In this document: piece by piece, positions 7,552 to 16,414 of the stretch | How positions within the stretch are numbered: the stretch's first letter is position 1 | How the letters are laid out: each line of letters starts with the position of its first letter | From: a virus | DNA: 24,347 nucleotides | Reading direction: 5' to 3' (one strand) | IMG/VR virus record: IMGVR_UViG_3300044912_000412 | Location: 1 to 24,347 of that record | Program-made: the position numbers and the translations under genes | Notes under the pieces: model-generated | What the model was told of the DNA's origin: nothing | Database searches by the model: none | The model's input: the letters and a program-made list of their open reading frames with translations, nothing else

Positions 7552-9801
7552 ATGAGTTTAAATGAAAAAATTGCTACGCTCGAAAGAAGAATTGAAAGTT
7601 TGCAGCTTCAACTTGGAGATGTTGATTATTCAACAAAAGCAATTTCTAGGTCTGATCAACAAAATAAAGCTCCAGATACTAAAGATACTTTCTTTGGTGT
7701 TATGGTTGGTTTGGTAATTGAAACAATCGACATATGGAAGCAAAATAGAATTAAATTTTTTCATCCAAAACTACACCGTGCCAATGTTTTGATAAAAGAG
7801 CTTCCTTGGGCTAATCCAATTTCAGCCATGGGAGGATTTGATGATTCTGGTTTAAGTTGGGTTCCACCTGCAGGATCATCAGTTGCTTTAATTTTCGAAA
7901 GTGGTAATCGATCTTCGGCATATTATATTGGAACTGTATGGTCTAGAAATCGTGGTCCAGACGGAGGTCACAATTGGGGTGTTAATCAACTCATGGATGA
8001 ATATAACAAGATTCATGAAGGTCATAGAAAAGGATATCTTGTTGGTCCAAATGATGGGTCGCAAGTTTTGCCTCCTTGGAATACAGAGTCTTACAATGGT
8101 TTTGATTTAACATCTATTCTTGATTTTGCTGATAAACCAGAAGTTCAAAAGCTTATAACATATCCAAACATTTATGGATTTAAAACTCCAGAAAAGCATA
8201 TGCTTAAAATGGTTGATGGAGATCCTAAGTGTAATCGAAGATGGAAAAGAATAGAATTAATGTCAAGTACTGGTAATTGGATTATGATGAAGGATGACCA
8301 TCTTCATTATGGTGGTCAGTGGGCGCATCCAGATTGTAGAGTCACATATCCAAATACTAAAGAAATAGTTCCAGATGATGATGTGAGTTGTCTTGCTGGT
8401 GTTCCAGAAATGCCATATCCAGATTTGGCAAGATCAATTGGTATTGATAGAAAAATCGCAGCAACTGATTCTTCTGGAGATAATGTTAATGCAGAAAGTT
8501 ATACCGATTTGAGTGACGGTGGCAAGGCTTTAACAAACCAAGAGCAAAATGCAAAAAATATTCAACCAATAATAGAAAAAACTTCAGAAATTCCCATGTG
8601 TGGGCAATTAATTCCAAAATTCAAATCAAATGCAAGAACTGGTCATCCAAAATCAACACATTACAAAGATCAAATTGGTCAAAATCCTTATTTTAAACAC
8701 GAAAACGAATGTCGTCCATATAAAGGACCAGAAACTCCACAAAACAACACATGTGATCTTCCCCAAACTGGAATTCAATTAATGTCTGTTTCTGGTCATA
8801 CATTTGTAATGGATGATTCTGTTCGTCACCCCGAAGGCATTCCAGATTGGGAAAGAAGTACTAAGCCATTTAATTTTGGTGCTGGTGATGTTTATGAAGG
8901 TAGAACTTATATGAAGTCTACTACTGGACATATGATTGAAATGAGTGATTTGGAAGATGAACCAAATAAAAGAAGCGAATGGAATGGGATTAAACTTCTT
9001 ACTGCTCATGGCAATAGAATTGAGCTTAACGATCATGAAAAACAAAAATGCATAGCCGGTAAACATCATGGTATAAGCATGCAAACATCAAGTAAACATC
9101 AATTTGAAATGATTGATGAGGAACTTGATTATTGTTATGATTCGAGAAAAAGTCTCTCTCCAGAAAAACAAAACGAAGAACAAAATCCAGTTGGTCATGG
9201 AGGAGACCCACAGCCACTATCGAAAAAAGCATATGTAAAAATTAGAAGTGGCTATGGTCTTGAATTTTCCATGCGTGATGATTTTGATCAACAAAAAACT
9301 GATCAACAATATATTCAAATATATTGTCCTCACCATGACAATTGTCGTGGTCCTCATATTCACAGATATCAAGAAAAGAAAGATGGTCCCGGATATGTCT
9401 TCTTAAGAGTTGCTGGAAATCATATAGTTGCCACAACTGATGATCACATTGAAGTTATTGGAGATATTGGTGGCTGCTCCAAACCTGCAAATAAGATTGA
9501 AATTATCAGTAAATTCAAACTTGTTTACACCAAAAATTACTATGTAAATATGACAGATAAATCGCACATATTCTTTGCAAAAGAATTTATAGCTTTATTA
9601 GCTGGAACTGCTGGAGAAGAGGATTCTCCAAAAATTGGAATGATTCTTATGTATGATCCATCTACTGGTGCAATTAGGGCAAGTTCAAAAATTATTGGTA
9701 GTTTAGGAGATAAAGATCCTTGTATGAGCATATTTAGTATGTTGCCTTTTGCTAAAAATAAATGTGACGGAAATCTTGACGAACAAGGCATTAACTCATG
9801 A
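7552..9801 (+). CDS. 5: Baseplate central spike, gp5/gpV-like, with no lysozyme domain
   Basis: 749 residues. Residues 1-22 form a short coiled coil. Residues ~47-135 form the OB-fold of gp5/VgrG-type spikes: FFGVMVGLV, then KELPWANPISAMGGF, then LSWVPPAGSSVALIFESGNRS, then YYIGTVW. No lysozyme domain follows, unlike T4 gp5. From ~230 on, a motif recurs of the type hxLh(S/T)xxGxxhxhxD (around 233, 407, 452, 480, 508, 561 and 615). This fits a long strand-rich body grading into a beta-helix needle. An HxH (PHIHR, ~601-605) lies next to CPHHDNC. HxH iron sites occur at the tip of P2 gpV and phi92 gp138 spikes, but here the site is followed by ~145 more residues. The start at 7552 has no clear ribosome binding site. 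The gene's end overlaps gene 25 by ATGA. Confidence 0.82.
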   Translation: MSLNEKIATLERRIESLQLQLGDVDYSTKAISRSDQQNKAPDTKDTFFGVMVGLVIETIDIWKQNRIKFFHPKLHRANVLIKELPWANPISAMGGFDDSGLSWVPPAGSSVALIFESGNRSSAYYIGTVWSRNRGPDGGHNWGVNQLMDEYNKIHEGHRKGYLVGPNDGSQVLPPWNTESYNGFDLTSILDFADKPEVQKLITYPNIYGFKTPEKHMLKMVDGDPKCNRRWKRIELMSSTGNWIMMKDDHLHYGGQWAHPDCRVTYPNTKEIVPDDDVSCLAGVPEMPYPDLARSIGIDRKIAATDSSGDNVNAESYTDLSDGGKALTNQEQNAKNIQPIIEKTSEIPMCGQLIPKFKSNARTGHPKSTHYKDQIGQNPYFKHENECRPYKGPETPQNNTCDLPQTGIQLMSVSGHTFVMDDSVRHPEGIPDWERSTKPFNFGAGDVYEGRTYMKSTTGHMIEMSDLEDEPNKRSEWNGIKLLTAHGNRIELNDHEKQKCIAGKHHGISMQTSSKHQFEMIDEELDYCYDSRKSLSPEKQNEEQNPVGHGGDPQPLSKKAYVKIRSGYGLEFSMRDDFDQQKTDQQYIQIYCPHHDNCRGPHIHRYQEKKDGPGYVFLRVAGNHIVATTDDHIEVIGDIGGCSKPANKIEIISKFKLVYTKNYYVNMTDKSHIFFAKEFIALLAGTAGEEDSPKIGMILMYDPSTGAIRASSKIIGSLGDKDPCMSIFSMLPFAKNKCDGNLDEQGINS

Positions 9802-10226
9802 TTAATATAAAAAGTTTTAAAGGTGTTCCATATCCAATTACAAAAACTCCGAAAGGTTTTTTTTATATTCAACATGGTATCGATCAAATAAAATCAGATT
9901 TGATTGTTCTATTGCTAACCAATCCAAGAGAGAGAGTGATGTTGGCTAATTATGGAACTCCGTTAAGAAAGTTGTTCTTTAATCCTAATGATCCAGTAAC
10001 TGTGCGTGAAGCACGAGATATGATTGCATTTTCTATAAGAACTTGGGAACCAAGAGTAGCAATAGAAAACATATATATTCAAAGCGGTTTAGATAAAGAT
10101 AGTGCGAATCCATTGGATGAAAATCCTACAAATGAAAGTGTTTTACTTATAAGAATAACATTTTTCGATAGGTTGGAAATTACGAAAATACAAGAATTAA
10201 AATTAGAAATACCATTGGGGGCATAG
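9798..10226 (+). CDS. 25: Baseplate wedge protein gp25 (GPW/gp25 family)
   Basis: 142 residues, start overlapping the spike stop (ATGA), with AAGG at 9785-9788. The family signature is clear: FKGVPYPITKTPKGFF (~7-22), a helix IDQIKSDLIVLLLTNPRER (~28-46), MLANYGTPLRKLFFNPND (~48-65), then AFSIRTWEPRVAIENI. The TNPRERVM..NYGTPL..LF block is the most conserved part of gp25, which was once thought to be a lysozyme and is now known as a sheath-initiating wedge component. In myophages it is nearly always followed by gp6 and gp7 or by Mu gp47 and gp48. That order holds here, with only one base between it and gene 6. Confidence 0.92.
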   Translation: MINIKSFKGVPYPITKTPKGFFYIQHGIDQIKSDLIVLLLTNPRERVMLANYGTPLRKLFFNPNDPVTVREARDMIAFSIRTWEPRVAIENIYIQSGLDKDSANPLDENPTNESVLLIRITFFDRLEITKIQELKLEIPLGA

Positions 10227-10227
10227 G

Positions 10228-11784
10228 ATGACAAATAATTGTCCATTTAATATTGAACCTTACGCAACTTCCGAAGTAATCGGCAAGCCTAATGTGTTTA
10301 ATTTGAATTATACCAATCAAGATTTTTGGTCTATGAAAACAAGATTGATTGAATTCACACAGCAACGATTTTCCAATGAGTTTACAGATTTTGTAGAATC
10401 ATCTCTAGCAATTATGCTTATTGAAAATTGGGCATTTATAGCAGATACACTTTCATTTAAGTTGGATCAAATCGCAAATGAAATTTTCATTGATACTGTT
10501 TCTGAAATTGACAATGCTTTTAGGCTTTGCAAACTAGTTGGTTACAATCCACAACCACCAGTAGCAGCGAAAAGTTATTGGACAGCATCAATAAACAATC
10601 CAATCACAACAGATGTAAGAATACCAACGCCAATCGGATTTGAAGTCAATGGCGGAGGAACCTCAGTAAAAATAGAATTATTTTCAGCTGACTCAGATGG
10701 AAATCCTATTTTTGATGAAGACATTATAATTTCAGCAAATAGTGTGGTAAATGCCAGTATTATTGGGCTACAAGGAAAAACAATATTTGAAGAAATCGCC
10801 AGCAACGGATCTAGAAATCAAACAATTCAATCTAGAAAACAATCAGTCATATATGATTCTATGCAAGTTTTTGTAGATGGAGTTATGTGGAATAAAGTTG
10901 ATTATTTCACTGAGTCTCAACCATTTAGAGAATACAGAGTTGAATTTGATTCAAATTTTTCAGCATATTTCATTTTTGGAAATGGAGTTGCTGGTATGGT
11001 TCCATCCAAAGGATCTAATATCAGCATCTATTATAGGACTGGCGGTGGAACTATTGGAAATCTTGTAACAAACGCAACACAAAGTTCTGTATTGGTTAAT
11101 GTTCCCGGATTAAATTATCCAATAGGTGTATTTTTGAACAATTACACAAAAGCACAATATGGATATGATGGAGATACGATTGAAGACATTCGAAGAAAAT
11201 TGCCAATGTATCTTCGAACTCAAGACAGAGCAGTTACAGGTTTAGATTATAAAACTCTTGCCGACTTATATGTATCACCATATAATGGTCAGATTGGAAA
11301 ATCTATTGCTGTTTTAAGAAATCATGGATGTGCAGCAAATATTATAGATCTTTATATTCTTTCAAGAAAAGATAAAAACACTTTAGAAGTTGCTAGTGAT
11401 CAACTAAAAACAGAATTGATGTCTTACATAGAATCAAAAAAAATGATCACAGATTATGTTTGTATAAAAGACGGAGTAGTTGTTAATGTTGATGTAAATA
11501 TTTCAATCACAATGGATAAATTATATCGAAAATTTGAAGATGAGCTTAGAGTTAAAATTTCAAATAGAATAGATGCATTTTTCAGTATTAATCGTTGGGA
11601 GTATGGCAAAACATTAAAAGAAAATGATCTAATAAAAGAATTTTCTGATTTAAAGGAAATTAAATCAGTTGATATTACATTTAATACAGATGATATAACT
11701 TTAGGGGCTACAAATATTGTTACAACTAAATTTTATGAAATAATTAGATCTGACATTATTGAATTAGGATTCGTTTACGAATAA
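10228..11784 (+). CDS. 6: Baseplate wedge protein gp6-like (baseplate J family)
   Basis: 518 residues. The N-terminal helical part has SSLAIMLIENWAFIADTLSF and DQIANEIFIDTVSEI, with FRLCKLVGYNP after it; this is the conserved opening of gp6/J proteins. A beta-rich middle follows, with FVDGVMWNKVDYF, then a strand ending FIFGNGVAGMVP and IYYRTGGG. Next comes the DRAVTGLDYKTLADLY block, also typical. The C-terminus (~400-510) is an alpha/beta domain with KKMITDYVCIKDGVVVNVDVNI, where gp6 dimerises in T4. In the baseplate, gp6 forms the ring around the hub and contacts gp25 and gp7, the neighbours on both sides here. The length is somewhat below T4 gp6 (660). Confidence comes from several motifs in the right order. 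Confidence 0.88.
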   Translation: MTNNCPFNIEPYATSEVIGKPNVFNLNYTNQDFWSMKTRLIEFTQQRFSNEFTDFVESSLAIMLIENWAFIADTLSFKLDQIANEIFIDTVSEIDNAFRLCKLVGYNPQPPVAAKSYWTASINNPITTDVRIPTPIGFEVNGGGTSVKIELFSADSDGNPIFDEDIIISANSVVNASIIGLQGKTIFEEIASNGSRNQTIQSRKQSVIYDSMQVFVDGVMWNKVDYFTESQPFREYRVEFDSNFSAYFIFGNGVAGMVPSKGSNISIYYRTGGGTIGNLVTNATQSSVLVNVPGLNYPIGVFLNNYTKAQYGYDGDTIEDIRRKLPMYLRTQDRAVTGLDYKTLADLYVSPYNGQIGKSIAVLRNHGCAANIIDLYILSRKDKNTLEVASDQLKTELMSYIESKKMITDYVCIKDGVVVNVDVNISITMDKLYRKFEDELRVKISNRIDAFFSINRWEYGKTLKENDLIKEFSDLKEIKSVDITFNTDDITLGATNIVTTKFYEIIRSDIIELGFVYE

Positions 11785-11789
11785 TTACA

Positions 11790-14700
11790 ATGGCACAAAA
11801 AAAAATATCTGAGAATCCAAAAATAACTGATGAAATCATTTTTGAGTTAGAAACTCCAGATGATGATGGCTGTTTATTGTCCGATCCTTATAGGGTTGAC
11901 AAAATAGTAATATATTTTATAGAAAGAAGTTTTATTGATCCAACCGTCAATGAATATACTCAAGAAATTTATGATAAAGAAAAACTACAAACAACATTAG
12001 AATCTGAGAAATTAGCTTGTGATTATCCAACTGAAGAAAACATATTTAAAGCCAGAAAGAATAGAGTCAATCTCGAATCAAGTATTACGCAACAAAAATT
12101 TTATTACAAAGATGCAACACCAGTATTCACTCTTGGCAATCCAGAATTTCCAGCTTGGCTATCTACAGACCAAGATAATGCATTAATTACAAAAGTGTCT
12201 ACAGACGCAAATGGAAATACTTTATATGGTAATTTTCAATATATTTGGGATGCTCAAGGATATCGTGAAGGCGATTATTTCATTTGTTTTACTTGGACTT
12301 CTGTAATTGCCGGAACAACAAAATCAAGTCATCAGAAATTTAATTTATTAGGCGATACAAGAGCCACAGCAGTTCCATCGCATTTTACTGTTCCAGAAAA
12401 ATATGCGACTTTATTTGAAAGATATACTCCAGAAATATTCAAAATAAGATTTAGTGAATTTGATAGAACTCCAGATGTTATAAACAAATTGAATTTAGCT
12501 ACTGCCGATGGATTTACCATTATTGAAGATTATGCGAATCAAATTATTGATTTATTTGATGCAAATGTAGTGAATGAAAAATTATTGCCATTTCTATCAA
12601 ATCTTTTCAGCTTGAAGCTTAAATCAAATGATCCTTATTTGTGGAGAAGACAAATAAAGAGAGCGATGCCAATCTTCAAGAAGAAAGGAACCATAAGTGG
12701 TCTAATAGAATCCTTGGATCAATCTGGAATTAAATTTATAAAGTATACAAGATTGTGGCAAGTAATTAGCGATTATACTTGGCAAGAAGTGTTTACTTAT
12801 GACGGAAATTTAAATACTTTTGTATTAGAAAAAACAGCATTGTCATTAGATTTAAATAATTTTGAATTATATATTCGTTATTCTGATAGTGACACATGGG
12901 ATTTGTTAACATCAGATTATATTGAATTTGGAAATATAGATGGTATTTCAACTATAGAATGGATTGGTGATACTCTTTCGGTAAATCCAATAACATTAGA
13001 AGAAGGCGATTCGATCAGATTAGTATATAAATATAATGAGATCAATAGTCCTTCCGAACAATCGATAGAAGATTATGTAAGAACTTTATCGCTTTCTGAC
13101 ACCAGAGATGAAAGAGATCAAGAGTACCCATTAAAAAATTGGAATGTAAGATTGATTGAAGAAACAGATCCTTTGTTTGATGTTATTATTCCGACAAAAA
13201 ATCCATTCCATGACAATGTTATATTCGGGAAAGTAAAAACAGAATTTCCATTTTCAGAAAACATTTATAACATGGATGAATACAATGGATCGATTAGAAA
13301 TTCAAATGATCCATGCGATATTGACAAGAATTTCATCGATCCGTGCTTTAGTAGTTTGAGCAGCAAATATAACATAGATTTAGAAATCAAAAATTTAAGT
13401 GATGATAGGATTGTTGAGGCTTATGAAGTTCTCAGTGAATCTTTACCTTTTCATGCAATTTTACATGTAATGAATATTTATGGAGGTTTTGAAGAAGTCA
13501 TAATGCCACCAATTGAAGAAATTGAGGCTCTTATGACTTACAAGCAAAGCAACTTTATCATTTCTGGAAATGCACAAATGTGGTTTAATAGGGGCATGAA
13601 AAACGGTCTTACTACATCTGCCGTATTGAGAAATGCACTAGCTAGTTCTACTATTGTAAATTCTGGATCTGGTATTGCCTATAACGATAGTGTAGTTTTA
13701 TTTTCTGGTGAAGTTAATTTTAAACAAATTGGCGTAGTTTTAAATGGAACAGGAATTTTAAAGGTTTTGGGTGGTACTTTAGCTGGTGAGTATACAATTC
13801 AAAATCCTGTTGCAAATACAATTGAAGTAAATACAGTATCAGAACCATTGGATGAAACCAATTCCGTATTTGCTGGTTCTTTATTAGGACTTGATTCAAG
13901 AGCATTTTCATTTAGGATTTCAAATCCAATTGACTCAACAAGTAGTATAAACATATATCAAGATAATATCTTTTCTTTTTCAGATAGCAGTAAAGATTTT
14001 GCTGAATTTAAATCTCTTTGGGATGTTACTGAAGGATATTCGTCTGGTTCGTGGAAAATTAAAATTATTGCATATTCAGCAACAGCTTATGATATCTTAA
14101 ACATTCTGCCTAATAAAATATTATTATTACAAGATGATGGAACACTTCCGCCAACATCTGTAAGTTCTGTTTCTTATGAGGCATACGATAAAGATGACAA
14201 TTTATTATTCACATCTACAAGTGGCAGCATTATAGTTACTGCAAGAGGAAGAACTGAAGTTTTAAATTCTGATTTTCATGATGTTCGAAATATTTACAGT
14301 GTTGGGTTTTATCAAAAGATTTCTGGTGTTGAATATAGGATTAGTGGTTTTGTTGATGGAACTGTCGATCAATTTTACATTGAAAATTATACAAATGGCG
14401 ATGTTATTGGAACAAGTCTTGAAATATTCCAAAGATTAGTTGACAATAAGATTGGCTATATGAGTCATAAAGGTTTTAAAATTCAAATAGTTGGCGATTT
14501 AGAATCTTCGCTTGGTATTGTTAATGGAGCCAATAATTTGATATCAACTCCATTGGAGAATGATTATTTCAAAGAGAATTATTTGATTGAAATTGATGGA
14601 GATTTATATTTTATACAAGAAATTGATGGCAACAATCCATCGGGAAATACTACAATAACTCTCGAAGGTTCAGACAGGTATTGGAAGACTTTCTCTTCTG

Positions 14701-14987
14701 GTGGTACTTCAGAAAGTTACACCATTTATAGATACACCAAAACACAAAATGTAACTATAGCAGGACAACAGTTTGATTTGCCAGAAGTTACATTTAACAG
14801 AATTGATAGGCGAGGCAGTGAAATGACAGGAAATTCAGAAAACATCAATCCAATAATGTCTATTGCATCAAAAGATCAACCAGAAGATCAACCAAAAGAT
14901 AATTTTGTTGAATCTTTGAAGCAAAATGAAAAGATTGAATTTATAATAGATTACCAAGATGGAAATACGAAGAAAGGCGAATTATGA
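11790..14987 (+). CDS. Large baseplate wedge protein, gp7-like with a P2 gpI-type domain
   Basis: 1,065 residues, close to the length of T4 gp7 (1,032), and placed directly after gp6 as in T4. Residues 1-190 are strand-rich, with a YREGDYFICFTWTS Ig-like segment at ~158. From ~195 a gpI-type domain is seen: FTVPEKYATLFERYTPEIF, DGFTIIEDYANQI, then VNEKLLPFLSNLFSLKL and WRRQIKRAMPIFKKKGTISGL (~285-305). The KR...hKKKGT element is the best signature of the Tail_P2_I group. ESLPFHAILHVMN at ~550 closes this region. Residues ~570-1065 are a long beta-rich extension with no family I recognise, ending in a charged, flexible tail (DQPEDQPKDN). It probably bridges wedge and fibres. The TGA overlaps the next ATG (ATGA). 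Confidence 0.75.
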   Translation: MAQKKISENPKITDEIIFELETPDDDGCLLSDPYRVDKIVIYFIERSFIDPTVNEYTQEIYDKEKLQTTLESEKLACDYPTEENIFKARKNRVNLESSITQQKFYYKDATPVFTLGNPEFPAWLSTDQDNALITKVSTDANGNTLYGNFQYIWDAQGYREGDYFICFTWTSVIAGTTKSSHQKFNLLGDTRATAVPSHFTVPEKYATLFERYTPEIFKIRFSEFDRTPDVINKLNLATADGFTIIEDYANQIIDLFDANVVNEKLLPFLSNLFSLKLKSNDPYLWRRQIKRAMPIFKKKGTISGLIESLDQSGIKFIKYTRLWQVISDYTWQEVFTYDGNLNTFVLEKTALSLDLNNFELYIRYSDSDTWDLLTSDYIEFGNIDGISTIEWIGDTLSVNPITLEEGDSIRLVYKYNEINSPSEQSIEDYVRTLSLSDTRDERDQEYPLKNWNVRLIEETDPLFDVIIPTKNPFHDNVIFGKVKTEFPFSENIYNMDEYNGSIRNSNDPCDIDKNFIDPCFSSLSSKYNIDLEIKNLSDDRIVEAYEVLSESLPFHAILHVMNIYGGFEEVIMPPIEEIEALMTYKQSNFIISGNAQMWFNRGMKNGLTTSAVLRNALASSTIVNSGSGIAYNDSVVLFSGEVNFKQIGVVLNGTGILKVLGGTLAGEYTIQNPVANTIEVNTVSEPLDETNSVFAGSLLGLDSRAFSFRISNPIDSTSSINIYQDNIFSFSDSSKDFAEFKSLWDVTEGYSSGSWKIKIIAYSATAYDILNILPNKILLLQDDGTLPPTSVSSVSYEAYDKDDNLLFTSTSGSIIVTARGRTEVLNSDFHDVRNIYSVGFYQKISGVEYRISGFVDGTVDQFYIENYTNGDVIGTSLEIFQRLVDNKIGYMSHKGFKIQIVGDLESSLGIVNGANNLISTPLENDYFKENYLIEIDGDLYFIQEIDGNNPSGNTTITLEGSDRYWKTFSSGGTSESYTIYRYTKTQNVTIAGQQFDLPEVTFNRIDRRGSEMTGNSENINPIMSIASKDQPEDQPKDNFVESLKQNEKIEFIIDYQDGNTKKGEL

Positions 14988-15463
14988 CAAATCAACATGA
15001 AGCAATGACCGTAGTTGGCGTGGTAGAAAGAATCATCGAATATAAAGATGGTAGCAAAGAAGTATCCGAAATAAAAAATACTATTTTGCGTAAGGGCAGA
15101 GAAGCCTTAGCCAAAAGTCTAGCCAATAGTATCGGAAGCACTTATGATTATTTCATAAATCGTATGCTTTTTGGTGATGGAGGAACCAGTGGCGGAACTC
15201 TTAAGTATGTTGATACTCAAAGAACTGGTTTATTTGGTATTACCAGAGCGAGCAAGCCAGTCATTAGTCAAATTGATCCAAATATTCCAAGTCAAGTTGT
15301 TTTCACATCTGTGTTAACATTTGATGATGCTAATGGATACGCTCTCAATGAAATGGCACTTCAAATGTCAAATGGCGATTTATATAGCATGGTAACATTT
15401 GCAGATTTAAATAAAACCTCCTCCATGCAAATAACTTTCAATTGGCGTTTATCATTTGTATAA
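14984..15463 (+). CDS. Conserved phage virion-type protein, function unknown
   Basis: 159 residues, ATGA overlap with the gp7-like gene and AAAGG just upstream. Visible elements are YKDGSKEVSEIKNTI (~20-34), a helix KGREALAKSLANS, then INRMLFGDGGTSGGT (~58-72), RTGLFGITRASKP (~80-92), VVFTSVLTF, LNEMALQMSNGDLYSMVTF and a closing TSSMQITFNWRLSF. The kNTI...Gr.aL...l / mlFGdGG / LFg..r..kP / LNEMAL.ms.g / F.W.l.F layout resembles small proteins near baseplate genes in large myophages, and reads as a compact beta domain with one helix. No enzyme motif is seen. Position and coupling suggest a baseplate or fibre-attachment part. Confidence 0.55.
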   Translation: MTNQHEAMTVVGVVERIIEYKDGSKEVSEIKNTILRKGREALAKSLANSIGSTYDYFINRMLFGDGGTSGGTLKYVDTQRTGLFGITRASKPVISQIDPNIPSQVVFTSVLTFDDANGYALNEMALQMSNGDLYSMVTFADLNKTSSMQITFNWRLSFV

Positions 15464-15477
15464 AGATTGGTTAAAAT

Positions 15478-15747
15478 ATGGCAAGAAATATTGTAATTTT
15501 GGATATAAAATGTCAAGATCTTAAAAAAGATGTAAAGATGTTAGTATTAGACAATGAAGTTTTTGATTGGGGTCTTGACAAAGAGTCCATCAATCGTGCA
15601 AAAAAAATGATTGATCAAAAACCAGATATGAAAGAATCAATCATCATGTCTATAATAAATCATTTTTTAGAATGTTTTTCTGATTTTTGTGGCAGAAACA
15701 TAACTCTCGAAGAATTTCTTTTAATTATTGAAAAAGGAAGTATTTAA
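15478..15747 (+). CDS. Hypothetical protein, 89 residues
   Basis: I do not recognise this protein. It opens with a strand-like ARNIVILDIK, then is mixed charged and helical, with KESIIMSIINHFLECFSDFCG in the middle and NITLEEFLLIIEKG at the end. It lies 14 bases after the previous gene with no clear ribosome binding site, and its stop abuts the ATG of the SET gene (TAAATG). That spacing suggests co-translation with the SET protein, and it could be a partner or adaptor of it (inference). No signal peptide or membrane segment is seen. Confidence 0.6.
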   Translation: MARNIVILDIKCQDLKKDVKMLVLDNEVFDWGLDKESINRAKKMIDQKPDMKESIIMSIINHFLECFSDFCGRNITLEEFLLIIEKGSI

Positions 15748-16266
15748 ATGACTTCTCCACTAACATTCCATGAAATGGATGATCGATTCTACATCAAAGA
15801 GTCAACTATTTCTGGTGCTGGAAAAGGTTTATTTGCCAGAACAAAAATACTTGAAAATGATAGATTGATGATTAAAGGAATTCTTGTTGAAAAGGATAGT
15901 CCTGCAGATTTATGCACGACATTTTCAAATTCTTATAAATTTGCAGCAAGTTTGATATCGTTACCCAATGGAGAAGTTGATTGTGGTAATTTTTTTATTA
16001 TACCACTTGGATATTCTGGAATTGTGAATCATATAGCGGATGAATCAAAGCGTAATGTTCAAATAACTTATCTTGGAAATTATGAAGTTGCTTATGAATT
16101 TTTAAAAGATGTTCATAAAGACGAAGAGATATTGGGAAACTATGGAGATGAGTGGCAAAAAATTCTCGCTTGGTCTGATTTGCAAAAATCAAAAAATAAA
16201 ACAGATATTAAATTGTGGAAGAAATTTTTAGATTTAAATTTATATGATCTTGGTGGTTTAAAATGA
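15748..16266 (+). CDS. SET-domain protein (possible lysine methyltransferase)
   Basis: 172 residues, with AAGGAAG eleven bases upstream. Three SET signatures occur in order. GAGKGLFARTKI (~23-34) matches the GxGxGxFA opening. VNHIADESKRNVQITY (~93-108) matches the NH....N S-adenosylmethionine pocket (N94, H95, N103). HKDEEILGNYGDEW (~123-136) matches the GEEh...YG end, with Y132 as the likely catalytic tyrosine. A helical tail of ~35 residues follows. SET proteins transfer a methyl group from S-adenosylmethionine to lysine side chains. The short domain resembles minimal viral and bacterial SET proteins. The position among tail genes suggests it modifies a virion protein, but the substrate is unknown and a host target is as possible. 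The usual Cys-rich post-SET part is absent. Confidence 0.75.
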   Translation: MTSPLTFHEMDDRFYIKESTISGAGKGLFARTKILENDRLMIKGILVEKDSPADLCTTFSNSYKFAASLISLPNGEVDCGNFFIIPLGYSGIVNHIADESKRNVQITYLGNYEVAYEFLKDVHKDEEILGNYGDEWQKILAWSDLQKSKNKTDIKLWKKFLDLNLYDLGGLK

Positions 16267-16337
16267 ATTATTGGTTGGATAAAAAAAAGCAAGAAGAAGA
16301 AAAATATAAAAAAACAACAGTAAATATTACATTGTAA
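16263..16337 (+). CDS. Possible 24-residue Lys/Glu-rich peptide
   Basis: An ATG overlaps the SET stop (ATGA at 16263-16266) and reads MNYWLDKKKQEEEKYKK and seven more residues to TAA at 16335-16337. The overlap is of the same kind as at real junctions in this window, but there is no good ribosome binding site and the base mix is simply A-rich, so it may be chance. Confidence 0.25.
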   Translation: MNYWLDKKKQEEEKYKKTTVNITL

Positions 16338-16414
16338 ATTCTTTCCCAAAACAATGGAAAATTGTCGGTAAGAAAAACAATAAAAAAAGTCATATATAAG
16401 AACAAAGGATAAAC
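16338..16414 (+). promoter_or_regulatory. AT-rich gap with a possible late-type promoter before the 283-residue gene
   Basis: This 77-base gap is one of the few in the plus-strand block. It holds TATATAAG at 16393-16400, loosely like the T4 late motif TATAAATA, and a clear AAAGGAT ribosome binding site at 16404-16410 for the ATG at 16415. A weak hairpin (ACAAT / ATTGT around a GGAAA loop, within ~16350-16370) lacks a T run. In so AT-rich a genome the promoter reading is weak. Confidence 0.25.

Noticed and set aside
16338-16414. Intrinsic terminator in the gap before the 283-residue gene
   Set aside because: The only hairpin has a five-base stem and no following T run.
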